This document shows positions 36,404 to 44,765 of a stretch of DNA of 64,000 bases, one piece after another (within the stretch, counting starts at the first letter, position 1; every line of letters starts with the position of its first letter). The stretch spans positions 186,001 through 250,000 of the forward strand of contig JACJXZ010000001.1 in NCBI GenBank assembly GCA_020636375.1, read 5' to 3'. The DNA is from Lewinellaceae bacterium. Lineage in GTDB: Bacteria; Bacteroidota; Bacteroidia; Chitinophagales; Saprospiraceae. The notes beneath the pieces were generated by a model that ran no database searches, was not told the DNA's origin, and was given only the letters and a program-made list of their open reading frames with translations. The position numbers and the translations under genes were made by a program.

Positions 36404-37138
36404 ATGATTATGCCGCAGGAAGTAAAGCCATACGACGAACAGGAAAGCAAGAAGAGCCAGGTGTCCCGGATGTTCGACCGCATAGCCCCGTATTACGACT
36501 TTCTCAACCGGCTGTTGTCGGCGGGCGTCGACACCATCTGGCGCAGGCGGGCGATCCGGCAGTTGCAGGGGCGCGGGGTGCGCGTCCTGCTGGACGTGGC
36601 TACCGGGACGGCCGACGTGGCCCTGGAAGCCGCCCGACAGTTAGAGCTGGAACGCGTCGTTGGGGTTGATATTTCCAGGGAAATGCTGGATATTGGCCGC
36701 TCGAAAGTCAGCCGGCGGGGGCTGGGGGGGCTGATCGAGCTGCAGGAGGGAGACTCGGAGAATTTGCCGTTCCCGGACAATACGTTCGACGCTGTTACCG
36801 TTGCTTTTGGAGTGCGCAATTACGAAGACCTGGAAAAGGGGCTGGCCGAGATGCGCCGCGTGCTGAAAGAGGGTGGCCGGCTGGTCGTCCTGGAATTTTC
36901 CAGGCCGCGGGTTTTCCCCTTCAGGCAATTGTACAACTTTTATTTTGCCAACATCCTGCCCCTTATCGGCAGGCTGACGTCAAAAGACCCCAAAGCCTAC
37001 CGATATTTGTACGAATCCGTGCAGGCTTTCCCGGACGGAGACGATTTTATCAACATTCTCGAAAAGGCCGGTTATAAATCGAATCGATGCATACCACAAA
37101 CACTCGGAATTTGTTCCATCTATACGGGGGAAAAGTAA
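36404..37138 (+). CDS. ubiE: demethylmenaquinone / 2-methoxy-6-polyprenyl-1,4-benzoquinol methyltransferase
   Basis: 244 residues. SAM-dependent C-methylation of demethylmenaquinone, the last step of menaquinone synthesis (menG role in Bacteroidota). UbiE motifs: VSRMFDRIAPYYDFLNRLLS (about 20-39), SAM-binding LLDVATGTADVALEA, NLPFPDNTFDAVTVAFGVRNYEDLEKGL, LKEGGRLVVLEFSRP and the C-terminal YRYLYESVQAFPDGDDF. The start may be ATG 36404 or 36410. Its last 52 bases overlap the porT start in another frame. Confidence 0.95.
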   Translation: MIMPQEVKPYDEQESKKSQVSRMFDRIAPYYDFLNRLLSAGVDTIWRRRAIRQLQGRGVRVLLDVATGTADVALEAARQLELERVVGVDISREMLDIGRSKVSRRGLGGLIELQEGDSENLPFPDNTFDAVTVAFGVRNYEDLEKGLAEMRRVLKEGGRLVVLEFSRPRVFPFRQLYNFYFANILPLIGRLTSKDPKAYRYLYESVQAFPDGDDFINILEKAGYKSNRCIPQTLGICSIYTGEK

Positions 37139-37830
37139 TACTGCTCTTCCTGGTTGTTTTCCTCTGCCAAACGGCCATGGCCCAGCGCAGCGGCGGCAAC
37201 AACTACAACTACTTCGACTTCCAGCAGAAGCCCTACTATTTCGGCATCACGCTGGGTTACAACACCTCTTCGTTCAAGCCCTTCCGTTCCAGCGGCTTCC
37301 TGGAGAGCGACAGCATCCGCAGCATCGAGTCGGTGCGCGGGCCGGGCTTCAACCTGGGCATCGTGACCAACCTGAAGATGGGCGAGGACTTCGACTTCCG
37401 CTTCCTCCCCACCCTGTCCTTTGCCGAGCGCAACATCCAGTACAACAAGCAGGGGAGGCTGGCCAACTTCAGCCAGCGCAAGGTCGAGTCGGTGCTGGTG
37501 GAGATGCCCTTCCAGGTGCGGTACAAATCCAAGCCCTACAACGACTTCCGGCTGTTCGTCATCGCCGGGGTCAAATACGCTTTCGACGTGGCCAGCGACT
37601 CCCGCAGCCGGCAGGCGGAATCGCTGGTGAAGATCTCGCCCAACGACTTCTCCGTGGAGTACGGGGCAGGCATCCAGTTTTTCTTCCCCTTCTTCATCTT
37701 CTCGCCGGAGTTCAAGGTCTCCCACGGCCTGGGCAACACGCTGATCTATAACGACAACCTGGAGGAGTCGACGGTGCTGGAGAAGTTGTTGTCCAGGACG
37801 TTTACGATCTCGCTGCATTTTGAGGGGTAG
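37087..37830 (+). CDS. porT: PorT family outer-membrane protein of the type IX secretion system
   Basis: 247 residues, or about 230 if translation starts later in the overlap. A hydrophobic signal (VILLFLVVFLCQTAMAQ, ending near residue 33) precedes an eight-stranded-type beta barrel: NYFDFQQKPYYFGITLGYN, FNLGIVTNLKMG, LVEMPFQVRYKSKPYND, FSVEYGAGIQFFFPFFIFSPEFKVSHGL, ending TFTISLHFEG. PorT is needed for T9SS assembly in Porphyromonas and Flavobacterium, and the ubiE-porT order is common in the phylum. It would serve the sorting-domain proteins found in this window. Confidence 0.88.
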   Translation: MHTTNTRNLFHLYGGKVILLFLVVFLCQTAMAQRSGGNNYNYFDFQQKPYYFGITLGYNTSSFKPFRSSGFLESDSIRSIESVRGPGFNLGIVTNLKMGEDFDFRFLPTLSFAERNIQYNKQGRLANFSQRKVESVLVEMPFQVRYKSKPYNDFRLFVIAGVKYAFDVASDSRSRQAESLVKISPNDFSVEYGAGIQFFFPFFIFSPEFKVSHGLGNTLIYNDNLEESTVLEKLLSRTFTISLHFEG

Positions 37831-37849
37831 GAATTAATTATTTCACCGG

Positions 37850-38031
37850 ACGAACCGGCAGCGGCAGGCAAAAGCTTACCAGCAGATGAGCCTTGAAATG
37901 GTAGAAAAATATCAGGATGTGTTGCGGCAGGCAGAAGGGGCTTTGAAAAGCATGAGAGGCAGCTGGAGGCATACGACCGGTTGAAACCTGACATGGAAGA
38001 GGTGGCCGCTGTAGAAGCTGCAGCGAAATAG
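37850..38031 (+). pseudogene. frameshifted fragment related to an island-borne small gene
   Basis: The bases encode QAKAYQQMSLEMVEKYQDVL from 37865, then after a frame change KHERQLEAYDRLKPDMEEVA and a TAG at 38029-38031. The first part closely matches QAKAYQQMSLEVVEGCREAL encoded at 45991 onward in the integrative island. No start codon or intact frame remains. It looks like a decayed copy of that gene. Confidence 0.6.
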
Positions 38032-38115
38032 TGCGTCCAAGTGAATGAAGCAGCCATGCCAAAGTGCGCCCAAATGGATTTCCTGCCGGACTACCCTACC
38101 CTGCCTTACAGTATT

Positions 38116-38475
38116 TCATATGCCAAAATCATTTCCACATACTTCAAATATCCTTTCCATCAGCACCCACTTCTGCCCCTCCTGCGCCCATGGAAGCGGC
38201 TTTTGAAATTTCCACATCAGCTCTTCCCACTCTTGTATTTTGAGATTGGCGGCGTCGAGCCGCTCTTTCTCATCAAAGCTGAAATTTTCAGTAACCTCCA
38301 GGATCATGAACAGGCGGTTTCCGGTTCTGTAAATCTGCATCAATTCAATACCGGACTCCTTAATGCTGTCCAGGACTTCCGGCCAGACCCCCTCGGGGCT
38401 GTGGTGCCATTCGTATTGCTTGATTGCCTCCAGGTCATTTTTCAGGTCTAGCGCCAGGCAATATCTTCTGTTCAT
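38116..38475 (-). CDS. L-rhamnose/L-fucose mutarotase family protein
   Basis: 119 residues, the RhaM fold. The start MNRRYCLALDLKNDLEAIKQYEWHH carries the family Y-x-x-x-H-H pattern (His24, His25 region), then IELMQIYRTGNRLFMILEV and the C-terminal EELMWKFQKPLPWA ... KWVLMERIFEV. It interconverts sugar anomers. As the last gene of a fucose oxidation cluster, L-fucose is the more likely substrate than rhamnose; that is inference from context. Confidence 0.88.
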   Translation of the reverse strand: MNRRYCLALDLKNDLEAIKQYEWHHSPEGVWPEVLDSIKESGIELMQIYRTGNRLFMILEVTENFSFDEKERLDAANLKIQEWEELMWKFQKPLPWAQEGQKWVLMERIFEVCGNDFGI

Positions 38476-38487
38476 TTTGTCTTTTTT

Positions 38488-39273
38488 TCAGGTTATTGAG
38501 CGGTCCAGATGAACGTAACCACCATCTACCACTACCCACTGCCCGGTAGTGTGGCCCGACCGGGGCGACAGCAGGAAAGCAACCATATCCGCAATCTCCT
38601 CTTTGGTAGTCATGCGTTTTTCCAGGGGTATCCTGGCGGTGATCTCCTTTTTCTTCGCTTCAGGGTCTTTAAAAGCAGTTTTCAGCCAGGTTTCGTAAAG
38701 AGGCGTCATCACCTCAGCCGGGAGCACAGCATTGACCCGAATGCCGTATGGCAACAGTTCCGCTGCCCACTCTCTGGTAAGCGCCAGTTGTGCCCCCTTG
38801 GCGGCGGCATAACCTGAAGTGTTGCCCTGCCCGGTCAGGGCAACTTTCGAACTTATATTTACGATAGCCCCACGGCTTTCTTTAAGATACGGCAAAGCAA
38901 AATGAACGAGGCCGTAGTAGTGGTAGAGGTTTTTATCCAGCGACGACCGGAAACCGTCAGGGCCGCCTTTTTCCAATCCAATGGCATCATTGATCCCAGC
39001 GTTGTTGACAACGCCGTAAATGCTTCCGAAACGGCGGGCCGTTTGCTCCACCACTGTATGGCAACGGCCCGGCTCGGATAGGTCGCCGCCGATAAACAAG
39101 GCGGGGATTCCCGCATCCTGCAATTCAGCCACCAGTTGCTCCGACGCTGCAACCGCCCGGGAGGCAATCACCGGAATCGCTCCTTCGCTGGCCAGAGAAC
39201 GGGTGATGCCTTCTCCTATTCCTTCCGAGCCGCCGGTGACGATGACGACTTTGCCTTTGAGTTGAAGGTCCAT
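38488..39273 (-). CDS. SDR family oxidoreductase, probable L-fucose dehydrogenase
   Basis: 261 residues of the classical SDR family. NAD(P)-binding TGGSEGIGEG (14-23), NNAG (about 88-91), catalytic Ser in NISSKVALTGQG and Tyr/Lys in SGYAAAKGAQLALTREWA (about 153-170), and the C-terminal GHTTGQWVVVDGGYVHLDRS. In an operon between the fuconolactonase and the mutarotase (gaps of 9 and 12 bases), so oxidation of L-fucose to L-fucono-1,5-lactone is the expected reaction. The specificity is inferred from neighbours. Confidence 0.88.
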   Translation of the reverse strand: MDLQLKGKVVIVTGGSEGIGEGITRSLASEGAIPVIASRAVAASEQLVAELQDAGIPALFIGGDLSEPGRCHTVVEQTARRFGSIYGVVNNAGINDAIGLEKGGPDGFRSSLDKNLYHYYGLVHFALPYLKESRGAIVNISSKVALTGQGNTSGYAAAKGAQLALTREWAAELLPYGIRVNAVLPAEVMTPLYETWLKTAFKDPEAKKKEITARIPLEKRMTTKEEIADMVAFLLSPRSGHTTGQWVVVDGGYVHLDRSIT

Positions 39274-39282
39274 TCTTGTTGG

Positions 39283-40116
39283 TCATATTTTGAGTTGGTA
39301 AAAATCGATGGCGGTGCCTGCCCATATACTTTGCTTGTCTCCGGCAGGCAGCGGCGCCAGGAAATTTTCAACGATGTCCTTCACCTGCCGGTAGGGGGCG
39401 GCCAATAGGCATACCGGCCAGTCGGAGCCAAACATCAGCCGTTTGGCGCCGAAACATTCAAAGAGGTGGTTCAGGTACGGCAGAAAATCTTCATATTTCC
39501 AGTTTTTCCAGTCTGCTTCGGTCACCATCCCCGAAACCTTACACCATACGTTGGGCCGTTCAGCCAATGCCTTCATAAGTACGGCCCAGCCGTCGAAGTA
39601 ACCGTCTTTGATATAAGGTTTGGCCAGGTGGTCGACCACAAATTTCTGGCCGGGAAACCGTCTCGCCAGCTCCAGGGCCGCCCCCAACTGATGGGGGTAA
39701 ACCAGTAGGTCGAATGTGAAATGGTACTTGCCAAATACCTCCATGCCCTTCAGCCAGCCGGGCCGGAGCAGGAAATTGTTGTCCGGTTCTTCCTGGACAT
39801 TGTACCGAAACCCTTTGAGGATAGGAAACTGAGCATAATGGCCAAGTTTTTCTTCCAGTCCTTCGGCCCGGAGGTCAAGCCAGCCGACAACCCCTTTAAT
39901 GAAAGTGTGTTTCCGGGCAAGAGCGATGAGAAATTCGTTTTCTTTTTCTGTGGCTCGTGCTTCTACCGCCACACAATACCTTATGCCGTTTTTCTGCAAT
40001 ACTTCTTCCAGGGCTTCGGAAAGAAAATCTTTCATCAGGGGTTTCAGGCTTTCTCTGATCCAGGGATATTCCTCCGGCTGGTACTTCCACAGGTGGTGGT
40101 GAGCGTCTATTGTCAT
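39283..40116 (-). CDS. amidohydrolase, probable L-fuconolactonase
   Basis: 277 residues, amidohydrolase_2 family. The N-terminal DAHHHLWKY (4-12, metal or active-site His) and EYPWI match the L-fuconolactonase / COG3618 group. Further motifs are GVVGWLDLRA, KGFRYNVQEEPD, FDLLVYPHQL, KFVVDHLAKPYIKDG (His and Asp-Lys) and RLMFGSDWPVCLLAA near the end. Hydrolyses fuconolactone to fuconate. First gene of a three-gene minus-strand operon with the SDR and mutarotase. Confidence 0.9.
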   Translation of the reverse strand: MTIDAHHHLWKYQPEEYPWIRESLKPLMKDFLSEALEEVLQKNGIRYCVAVEARATEKENEFLIALARKHTFIKGVVGWLDLRAEGLEEKLGHYAQFPILKGFRYNVQEEPDNNFLLRPGWLKGMEVFGKYHFTFDLLVYPHQLGAALELARRFPGQKFVVDHLAKPYIKDGYFDGWAVLMKALAERPNVWCKVSGMVTEADWKNWKYEDFLPYLNHLFECFGAKRLMFGSDWPVCLLAAPYRQVKDIVENFLAPLPAGDKQSIWAGTAIDFYQLKI

Positions 40117-40265
40117 TGCTTTCTTTAAATTTCTTCAAAAAAATCGAAAATCCATCGTTTCCTAATGCCATGAGCTATTGAAAACCTTACCGGTAAGGCT
40201 TTCTGCGAGTTCAGAGCCTGCCCTGGCGGGAAAGTGATAACTTTCCGGGAGTTAATTCCTGAAAA

Positions 40266-42257
40266 ATGAAAAAAGCTTTAATTTTTATCGCGATTACTGC
40301 AATGGCCTCCTGCCGTCAGGCCCCGGTTCCTCTCATCATCCACGTCGCCCCCGATGGCGAGCCTGATGCCCAGGGAACACAAGCCCAGCCGGCTACCCTG
40401 GAGTCTGCCGGAAACCGCATCCGCCGGCTCAGCACAGAAAAAGCATGGCCGGCAGAGGGAGTAACTGTAGAATTACAGGAAGGCATTTACCATCTGGATG
40501 CCCCCCTGAAATTTGGCCCGCAGGATGGAGGCCGCCCCGGCAGCCCGGTTGTCTACAGGAGCGCTTCTTCAGGGCAGGCCATCCTGAGCGCCGGGAGGGC
40601 CGTCGGCGGCTGGCAAGCTGCCGGCGGCAATTTATGGAAAACTACCCTTCCTGCCGTAGCCTCCGGCCAATGGTACTTCCGCCAGCTTTTTGCCGAAGGC
40701 AGGCGGCTTATCCGGGCTCGTACGCCCAACAAGGGCTGGTTTTATGCCACCGGGCCGCTGGAAGAATACAAGAACCTGATCCAGCCCTGGCAATTCGGCA
40801 AAATGACCGAAGTGCGCCGCGACTACCCGGAAGCGATATGTGGTTTCGGCATCGAGGCGAGGGATCTGCGCCCCTGGCCCGAAATGGATCAGGCCGAAGT
40901 GCTTTGGCTCAACAGCTGGGATGCTTCCTGGCATTCTATCCGCAGCCTGGATACCGTCAGGCAGGAAATCCGGTTCAACAGCCCGGCCAACTGGACGGTT
41001 GGCTTCTATCCGGGCCTGCCGCGGTACAGGGTGGAAAATGTACGCGAAGCGCTCGACCAGCCGGGAGAATGGTACCTCAACAAAACTTCCGGGGAACTTC
41101 TCTACCTGGCTGAAGAAGGAGAGAACCCCAATGAGATGAGTTTCTTCGCTCCGGTTTCGGAGCAGCTCCTTGTCATTGAAGGCAGCCCGGGAAAGCCGGT
41201 TGAACACCTGCAGTTTGAAGGCATCCGGTTCAGCCATACCGCCTACCCGATGGGCATCTATGCCCACACTGTACACCAGGAAGACATCAAGCCCCCCTAC
41301 ACCAGCATGTTCTGGGATTGGCCGGCCCATGCCCGCAGGTTATATCCGGATTGGCCCGCTGATTTTCTGCCCGGATATACTGAACCACAGGCGGCAGTGC
41401 ACGCCGGCCAGGCCATCGAACTGCGTTTTGCCGGGCATATCGGCTTCCGTGATTGCACCTTCAGCCAACTGGGCGCCCACGCTGTGAAGTTTGGCAGGGG
41501 AACGCGCAACTCCTTTATAGAGAGCTCTGCTTTTGAGGACCTGGGCGGCGGCGCGGTATATATCGGCATGCCCATTTCCGATCACCGCATTGCCGGGATG
41601 AGGGAAGAAGAAGCGCCGGCTTATAACCGTATCGAGAATAATCAAATTCGCTACGGGGGCAAAGTGCATCCCGGAGCGGTGGGCCTATGGCTGGCCCAGG
41701 CCCACGACAATCAGATCCTGAACAATGAGATCGCCCATTTCGGCTATTCCGGCGTCAGCATCGGCTGGACCTGGGGCAGCAAAGAGAGCTATGCCAGGGA
41801 CAATATCTTCGCCCGCAACGAAATCCACCACGTCATGGAAGTGCTGGCCGACGGAGGGGCCTTCTACTCATTGGGCATACTTCCCGGCAACGTCTACCGG
41901 GAGAACTACATCCACCACGTCAGCCGCGACCCGGGGGCCATCGGCGCCCACAACAACGGCATGTTCTTCGACGAAGGCAGCGCCGGCATCCGCGTGGAAG
42001 GCAATGTGATCCACGATATAGCCGATGAGGCCATCCGCTTCAACGCCAGCCACGACAGCAGTTTCGTCTTTGCGAACAATTATTTTGATGTGGATTCCAT
42101 ACAGGTGAAAGCCAACTACGATTACAATACGCTGGAGGCGGCCAACGATGCGAAGTACGTGAGGATACGCATCCCCGGCAACCACTACGGCATGAAACCG
42201 GGAACTAAAGCTTTTCCAACCAAAATAACCGTCCAGGCAGGGATGAGAAAAAACTAA
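40266..42257 (+). CDS. right-handed beta-helix lipoprotein, GH141-like (alpha-L-fucosidase/xylanase family)
   Basis: 663 residues with a lipoprotein-type signal (MKKALIFIAITAMASC, Cys16). The N-terminal part HVAPDGEPDAQGTQAQPATL, PVVYRSASSGQAILSAGRAV and FRQLFAEGRRLIRARTPNKG is typical of GH141 proteins. The parallel beta-helix (about 300-640) has repeated N-rich turns, with IENNQIRYGG, NQILNNEIAHFGYSGVSIGW and VYRENYIHHV. GH141 includes alpha-L-fucosidases, which fits the divergent fucose oxidation operon 149 bases away. Family assignment is by eye; pectin or xylan cleavage remains possible. Confidence 0.82.
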   Translation: MKKALIFIAITAMASCRQAPVPLIIHVAPDGEPDAQGTQAQPATLESAGNRIRRLSTEKAWPAEGVTVELQEGIYHLDAPLKFGPQDGGRPGSPVVYRSASSGQAILSAGRAVGGWQAAGGNLWKTTLPAVASGQWYFRQLFAEGRRLIRARTPNKGWFYATGPLEEYKNLIQPWQFGKMTEVRRDYPEAICGFGIEARDLRPWPEMDQAEVLWLNSWDASWHSIRSLDTVRQEIRFNSPANWTVGFYPGLPRYRVENVREALDQPGEWYLNKTSGELLYLAEEGENPNEMSFFAPVSEQLLVIEGSPGKPVEHLQFEGIRFSHTAYPMGIYAHTVHQEDIKPPYTSMFWDWPAHARRLYPDWPADFLPGYTEPQAAVHAGQAIELRFAGHIGFRDCTFSQLGAHAVKFGRGTRNSFIESSAFEDLGGGAVYIGMPISDHRIAGMREEEAPAYNRIENNQIRYGGKVHPGAVGLWLAQAHDNQILNNEIAHFGYSGVSIGWTWGSKESYARDNIFARNEIHHVMEVLADGGAFYSLGILPGNVYRENYIHHVSRDPGAIGAHNNGMFFDEGSAGIRVEGNVIHDIADEAIRFNASHDSSFVFANNYFDVDSIQVKANYDYNTLEAANDAKYVRIRIPGNHYGMKPGTKAFPTKITVQAGMRKN

Positions 42258-42259
42258 CT

Positions 42260-42562
42260 ATGAGAAAAACCCTTATGATCTTTCTGCTGCTGCAATACCT
42301 GTCCTTTTTTTCAGCCCGGGCACAGGGTGATATTTATATCCAACCCGGCGACCCGCGCATCGCTTACACTGGCAGGGTGCTTTTGAAAAGCCCGGATGAG
42401 GCCTGGATAGGCTGGCCAGGCGTGCAGATAAGCCTGAGTTTCGAGGCAGACACGATCTATGCCTATTTTCGGGGCATCCAACCAGATAGCCTTCGAGGCG
42501 TTCCAGATGTCAATTATTACAATACTGTAACTATTCAGCACGCCTGCGTGCTGGTTAATTGA
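42260..42562 (+). pseudogene. 5' fragment of a secreted SGNH/CE2-like esterase, cut by IS66
   Basis: A signal peptide (MRKTLMIFLLLQYLSFFSARAQ) is followed by PGDPRIAYTGRVLLKSPDEA, WIGWPGVQISLSFEADTIYA, the beta-sandwich start of CE2-type carbohydrate esterases (SGNH hydrolases). Genuine coding ends at 42526; the remaining codons (about 12) are read from the IS66 end. The catalytic SGNH domain is not present on the other side of the insertion. It begins 2 bases after the beta-helix gene, so it was the second gene of that operon. Confidence 0.8.
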
Positions 42563-44059
42563 TAAACGATAGCATTATCCATAAACAAATTCTTCAATGC
42601 TTTGAAAACATTGACGTCTTGTTTACGGGCCGTGACGATAAAGCTGCGGATTCTTGCGAAGAACCTGGCGCCATCAAAACTTCTGAAACAACCCGAGATT
42701 TTTTGTTTGACTTTCATCATTCGGATGTCTCGCTCGGAAAAGTTATTGTCGAATGGCACTTTAAAATCGTAGAAGAATCTCAGAATATCGTCCGCGTAAT
42801 CTCTAAAGCGTTCTATGAGGTTTCGAGGCTTTGTTTTTTTCTTTCGGCCTCTTTTCTTTTTCGGAGGAGGTTTATATGGGTTGGCTTTAAGCCCCTTTTG
42901 CACCAAATCCTCGTAGAGGCTGCGATACCGGCTTAAAGTTGCCGGAGACAAGGACTGTTTGCCTTTGGCGATAGCCCTTTCTTTGGCAGCCTTCATTTTC
43001 AGGAGCAGGCCTGCGAGCTTATCCGCCCAAGCTTGTTTGTGACGTTCTTTGACAAAGGTTAGTTCTCTTAGCAGGTGTGCATTGCACAAGCCGTGTTCTC
43101 GGCCATAGCAGTAATAGCTCTTCCAGAAATCATGGATGGCAATGCCTTCGAAGTTGGGCAAGATGCCAATAGCATCCATGGCAACTTGGCCCCGCTTGGC
43201 ATGAGGCTCATAATAAGCATGCTGGCTAGTGGAACAGCTATGCAGCCACAACCGCTGGGCCATGATCCGGATACCGGTTTCATCAAAGCCAGCCACGACG
43301 GCCACTGCCAGCAGTGCCTTGAGCCGCTCTTCGAAGGTAGCCAGTTGGCCAAAGGCATACTGGCGGATATTATATAAAGTGCCCGTACTGAGCTGGTGCC
43401 CGAAAATATCCTGGACAAACTCTTTGGTTCGTTCGTAAGGAAGCAGTTGGTAATCTTGCATATACACCAACAGGCTCTTTATGTTTGGCCCGTACTGCAC
43501 ATAATGGTTGACGCCTGTAGGAAAATCGCCTCGGTTGACGTGTCCGCAGGAACAGCGTTTGACCTCCGCCTGGTGTTCGGTTATGATCAGCTCCAAGGGA
43601 GGTAAGTCATATACCTGGCGCCGCTCTATGGAGTCAGCTTTTTGCCCGCATAGGTTTTTTTGGCAACAGGCACAAACCTCTACTTGGTAGAGTTCTTCCT
43701 CATCCGGGGATTCTACCAGCTTTAGGTTAGTCCCCTCGTGGCCTTTTTGCCCTCCTGCTTTACGGCCGGTATTCTTGCGCTGGCTTTTGGGGGCAGGCTT
43801 ATCATATTCATCCGAGGAAGGCGGCTTGCTGCTATTCCGGCTGTTCTTGGAGATTTGATCTTCCAGTTCTTTGATCCTGGCTTCCAGTTTTTGGAGCTTC
43901 GATTCATAATGGTGCTCATAAAATGCTACAACGGCCTGTATTACCAGCTGGCTATCCGCTGGTAAGTTCTTGATGGCTTGTTGTAGTGGTTTTGGAAGCA
44001 TCCCAAAAAATAATAATTTTTTCCTAAATCGTCAGCACGCAGGCGTGCTGAATAGTTAC
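42527..44059. mobile_element. IS66-family insertion sequence (transposase-only type)
   Basis: About 1533 bp bounded by perfect 27-bp inverted repeats beginning GTAACTATTCAGCACG (42527-42553 and 44033-44059); the GTAA terminus is typical of IS66. Each end contains the internal palindrome CAGCACGC-CT-GCGTGCTG. Only one gene (tnpC type) is present, without tnpA/tnpB, like the ISBst12 group. The 8 bases flanking each side (ACAATACT and TAAACAGG) do not match, so no target duplication remains. Confidence 0.93.
42535..44001 (-). CDS. tnpC: IS66 family transposase
   Basis: 488 residues, intact. An N-terminal coiled coil (QKLEARIKELEDQISKNSRN) is followed by SKPPSSDEYDKP, a zinc-finger region (CACCQKNLCGQ ... 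CSCGHVN), and the DDE catalytic core with Asp in GFDETGIRIMAQRLWLHS, Asp in IHDFWKSYYCYG and Glu in NNFSERDIRMMKVKQKISGC. Its last codons (TSTQAC and the TGA) are encoded by the element's own inverted repeat. Confidence 0.96.
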   Translation of the reverse strand: MLPKPLQQAIKNLPADSQLVIQAVVAFYEHHYESKLQKLEARIKELEDQISKNSRNSSKPPSSDEYDKPAPKSQRKNTGRKAGGQKGHEGTNLKLVESPDEEELYQVEVCACCQKNLCGQKADSIERRQVYDLPPLELIITEHQAEVKRCSCGHVNRGDFPTGVNHYVQYGPNIKSLLVYMQDYQLLPYERTKEFVQDIFGHQLSTGTLYNIRQYAFGQLATFEERLKALLAVAVVAGFDETGIRIMAQRLWLHSCSTSQHAYYEPHAKRGQVAMDAIGILPNFEGIAIHDFWKSYYCYGREHGLCNAHLLRELTFVKERHKQAWADKLAGLLLKMKAAKERAIAKGKQSLSPATLSRYRSLYEDLVQKGLKANPYKPPPKKKRGRKKKTKPRNLIERFRDYADDILRFFYDFKVPFDNNFSERDIRMMKVKQKISGCFRSFDGARFFARIRSFIVTARKQDVNVFKALKNLFMDNAIVYQLTSTQAC

Positions 44060-44072
44060 TAAACAGGAAGGA

Positions 44073-44765
44073 TTGAGAGCGCTCTACGCGCGCGCGTGCG
44101 CGGAAGCCGAAAAATTGAAAAAAGAAAATGAAAAGTTGCGCCGAGAGGTGGAGGGCCTGCGCCGCCGGGCAAGCCGCCGGGTGAGCAGCAGGGCGAGCGG
44201 AGCCGAGCCCGAGACCACCCTTGGGCCAAACAGCAGGGCAAGCCGCCGGGCGAGCTGTCGGGTGAGCGAAGCCGAACCCGAAGCCGAGCCCGAAGCCGAA
44301 CTTAGGGCAAGCCGCCGGGTGAGCTGCCGGGCGAGCGAAGCCGAGCCCGAAGCCGAACCCGAGCCCCAGCCCCAGTTCGATACCCCCACAAAAAACCACA
44401 CCCAAGCCGCCGAAGCCTTCTGGGCCTGGACCCAAAGCCGCGGCTACCTGCCCGGCCTCATCGCCAACGCCCGCTACCCCGGCACCCTGGAGCAAGCCCG
44501 CGATTGCTGCTCCGACTACTTCCGCAACCACCAGAAGAACGGCCGCTGGGTTTACATCTGGCACGCGCCGGACAACAAGAACCTGGCCGGCTTCGAGAGC
44601 TGGCTCGCCCGGGACCCGCTTTTCTATCCAAAAAAGTATCAGCATGGAAAAACTGCCGCAACCAACAACAACATCCTCAGCGAAGAAAGCGCCCGGCGCG
44701 TCTACGCTACGCTCCTTGCGGAAGAAGGCATTGTCCCAGTCAGGGGCTTCCCCAGCGCTTCTTGA
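44073..44765 (+). CDS. coiled-coil and repeat-rich island protein, probably 5'-truncated
   Basis: The first possible start is TTG 44073, but the frame stays open back to a stop inside the IS66 end, so the original N-terminus was probably lost. About 230 residues: a coiled coil (EAEKLKKENEKLRREVEGLR, about 11-30), three degenerate repeats of RASRRxSxRxSEAEPEAEPE (about 32-100) and a compact C-terminal domain (AAEAFWAWTQSRGYLPGL ... WLARDPLFYPKKY). No family is recognised. It overlaps the next gene by about 120 bases. Confidence 0.55.
   Translation: MRALYARACAEAEKLKKENEKLRREVEGLRRRASRRVSSRASGAEPETTLGPNSRASRRASCRVSEAEPEAEPEAELRASRRVSCRASEAEPEAEPEPQPQFDTPTKNHTQAAEAFWAWTQSRGYLPGLIANARYPGTLEQARDCCSDYFRNHQKNGRWVYIWHAPDNKNLAGFESWLARDPLFYPKKYQHGKTAATNNNILSEESARRVYATLLAEEGIVPVRGFPSAS
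44162..44375. repeat. three degenerate ~70-bp in-frame repeats
   Basis: Units starting near 44164, 44230 and 44304 each read GGGCAAGCCGCCGGGTGAGC-like sequence, then GAGCGAAGCCGAGCCCGAAG. They encode the Arg/Ser then Glu/Pro-rich repeats of the protein above. Confidence 0.7.

Noticed and set aside
42260..42562. A complete 100-residue secreted protein
   Set aside because: The last codons are read from the IS66 terminus; the domain is cut in the middle, so it is a gene fragment.
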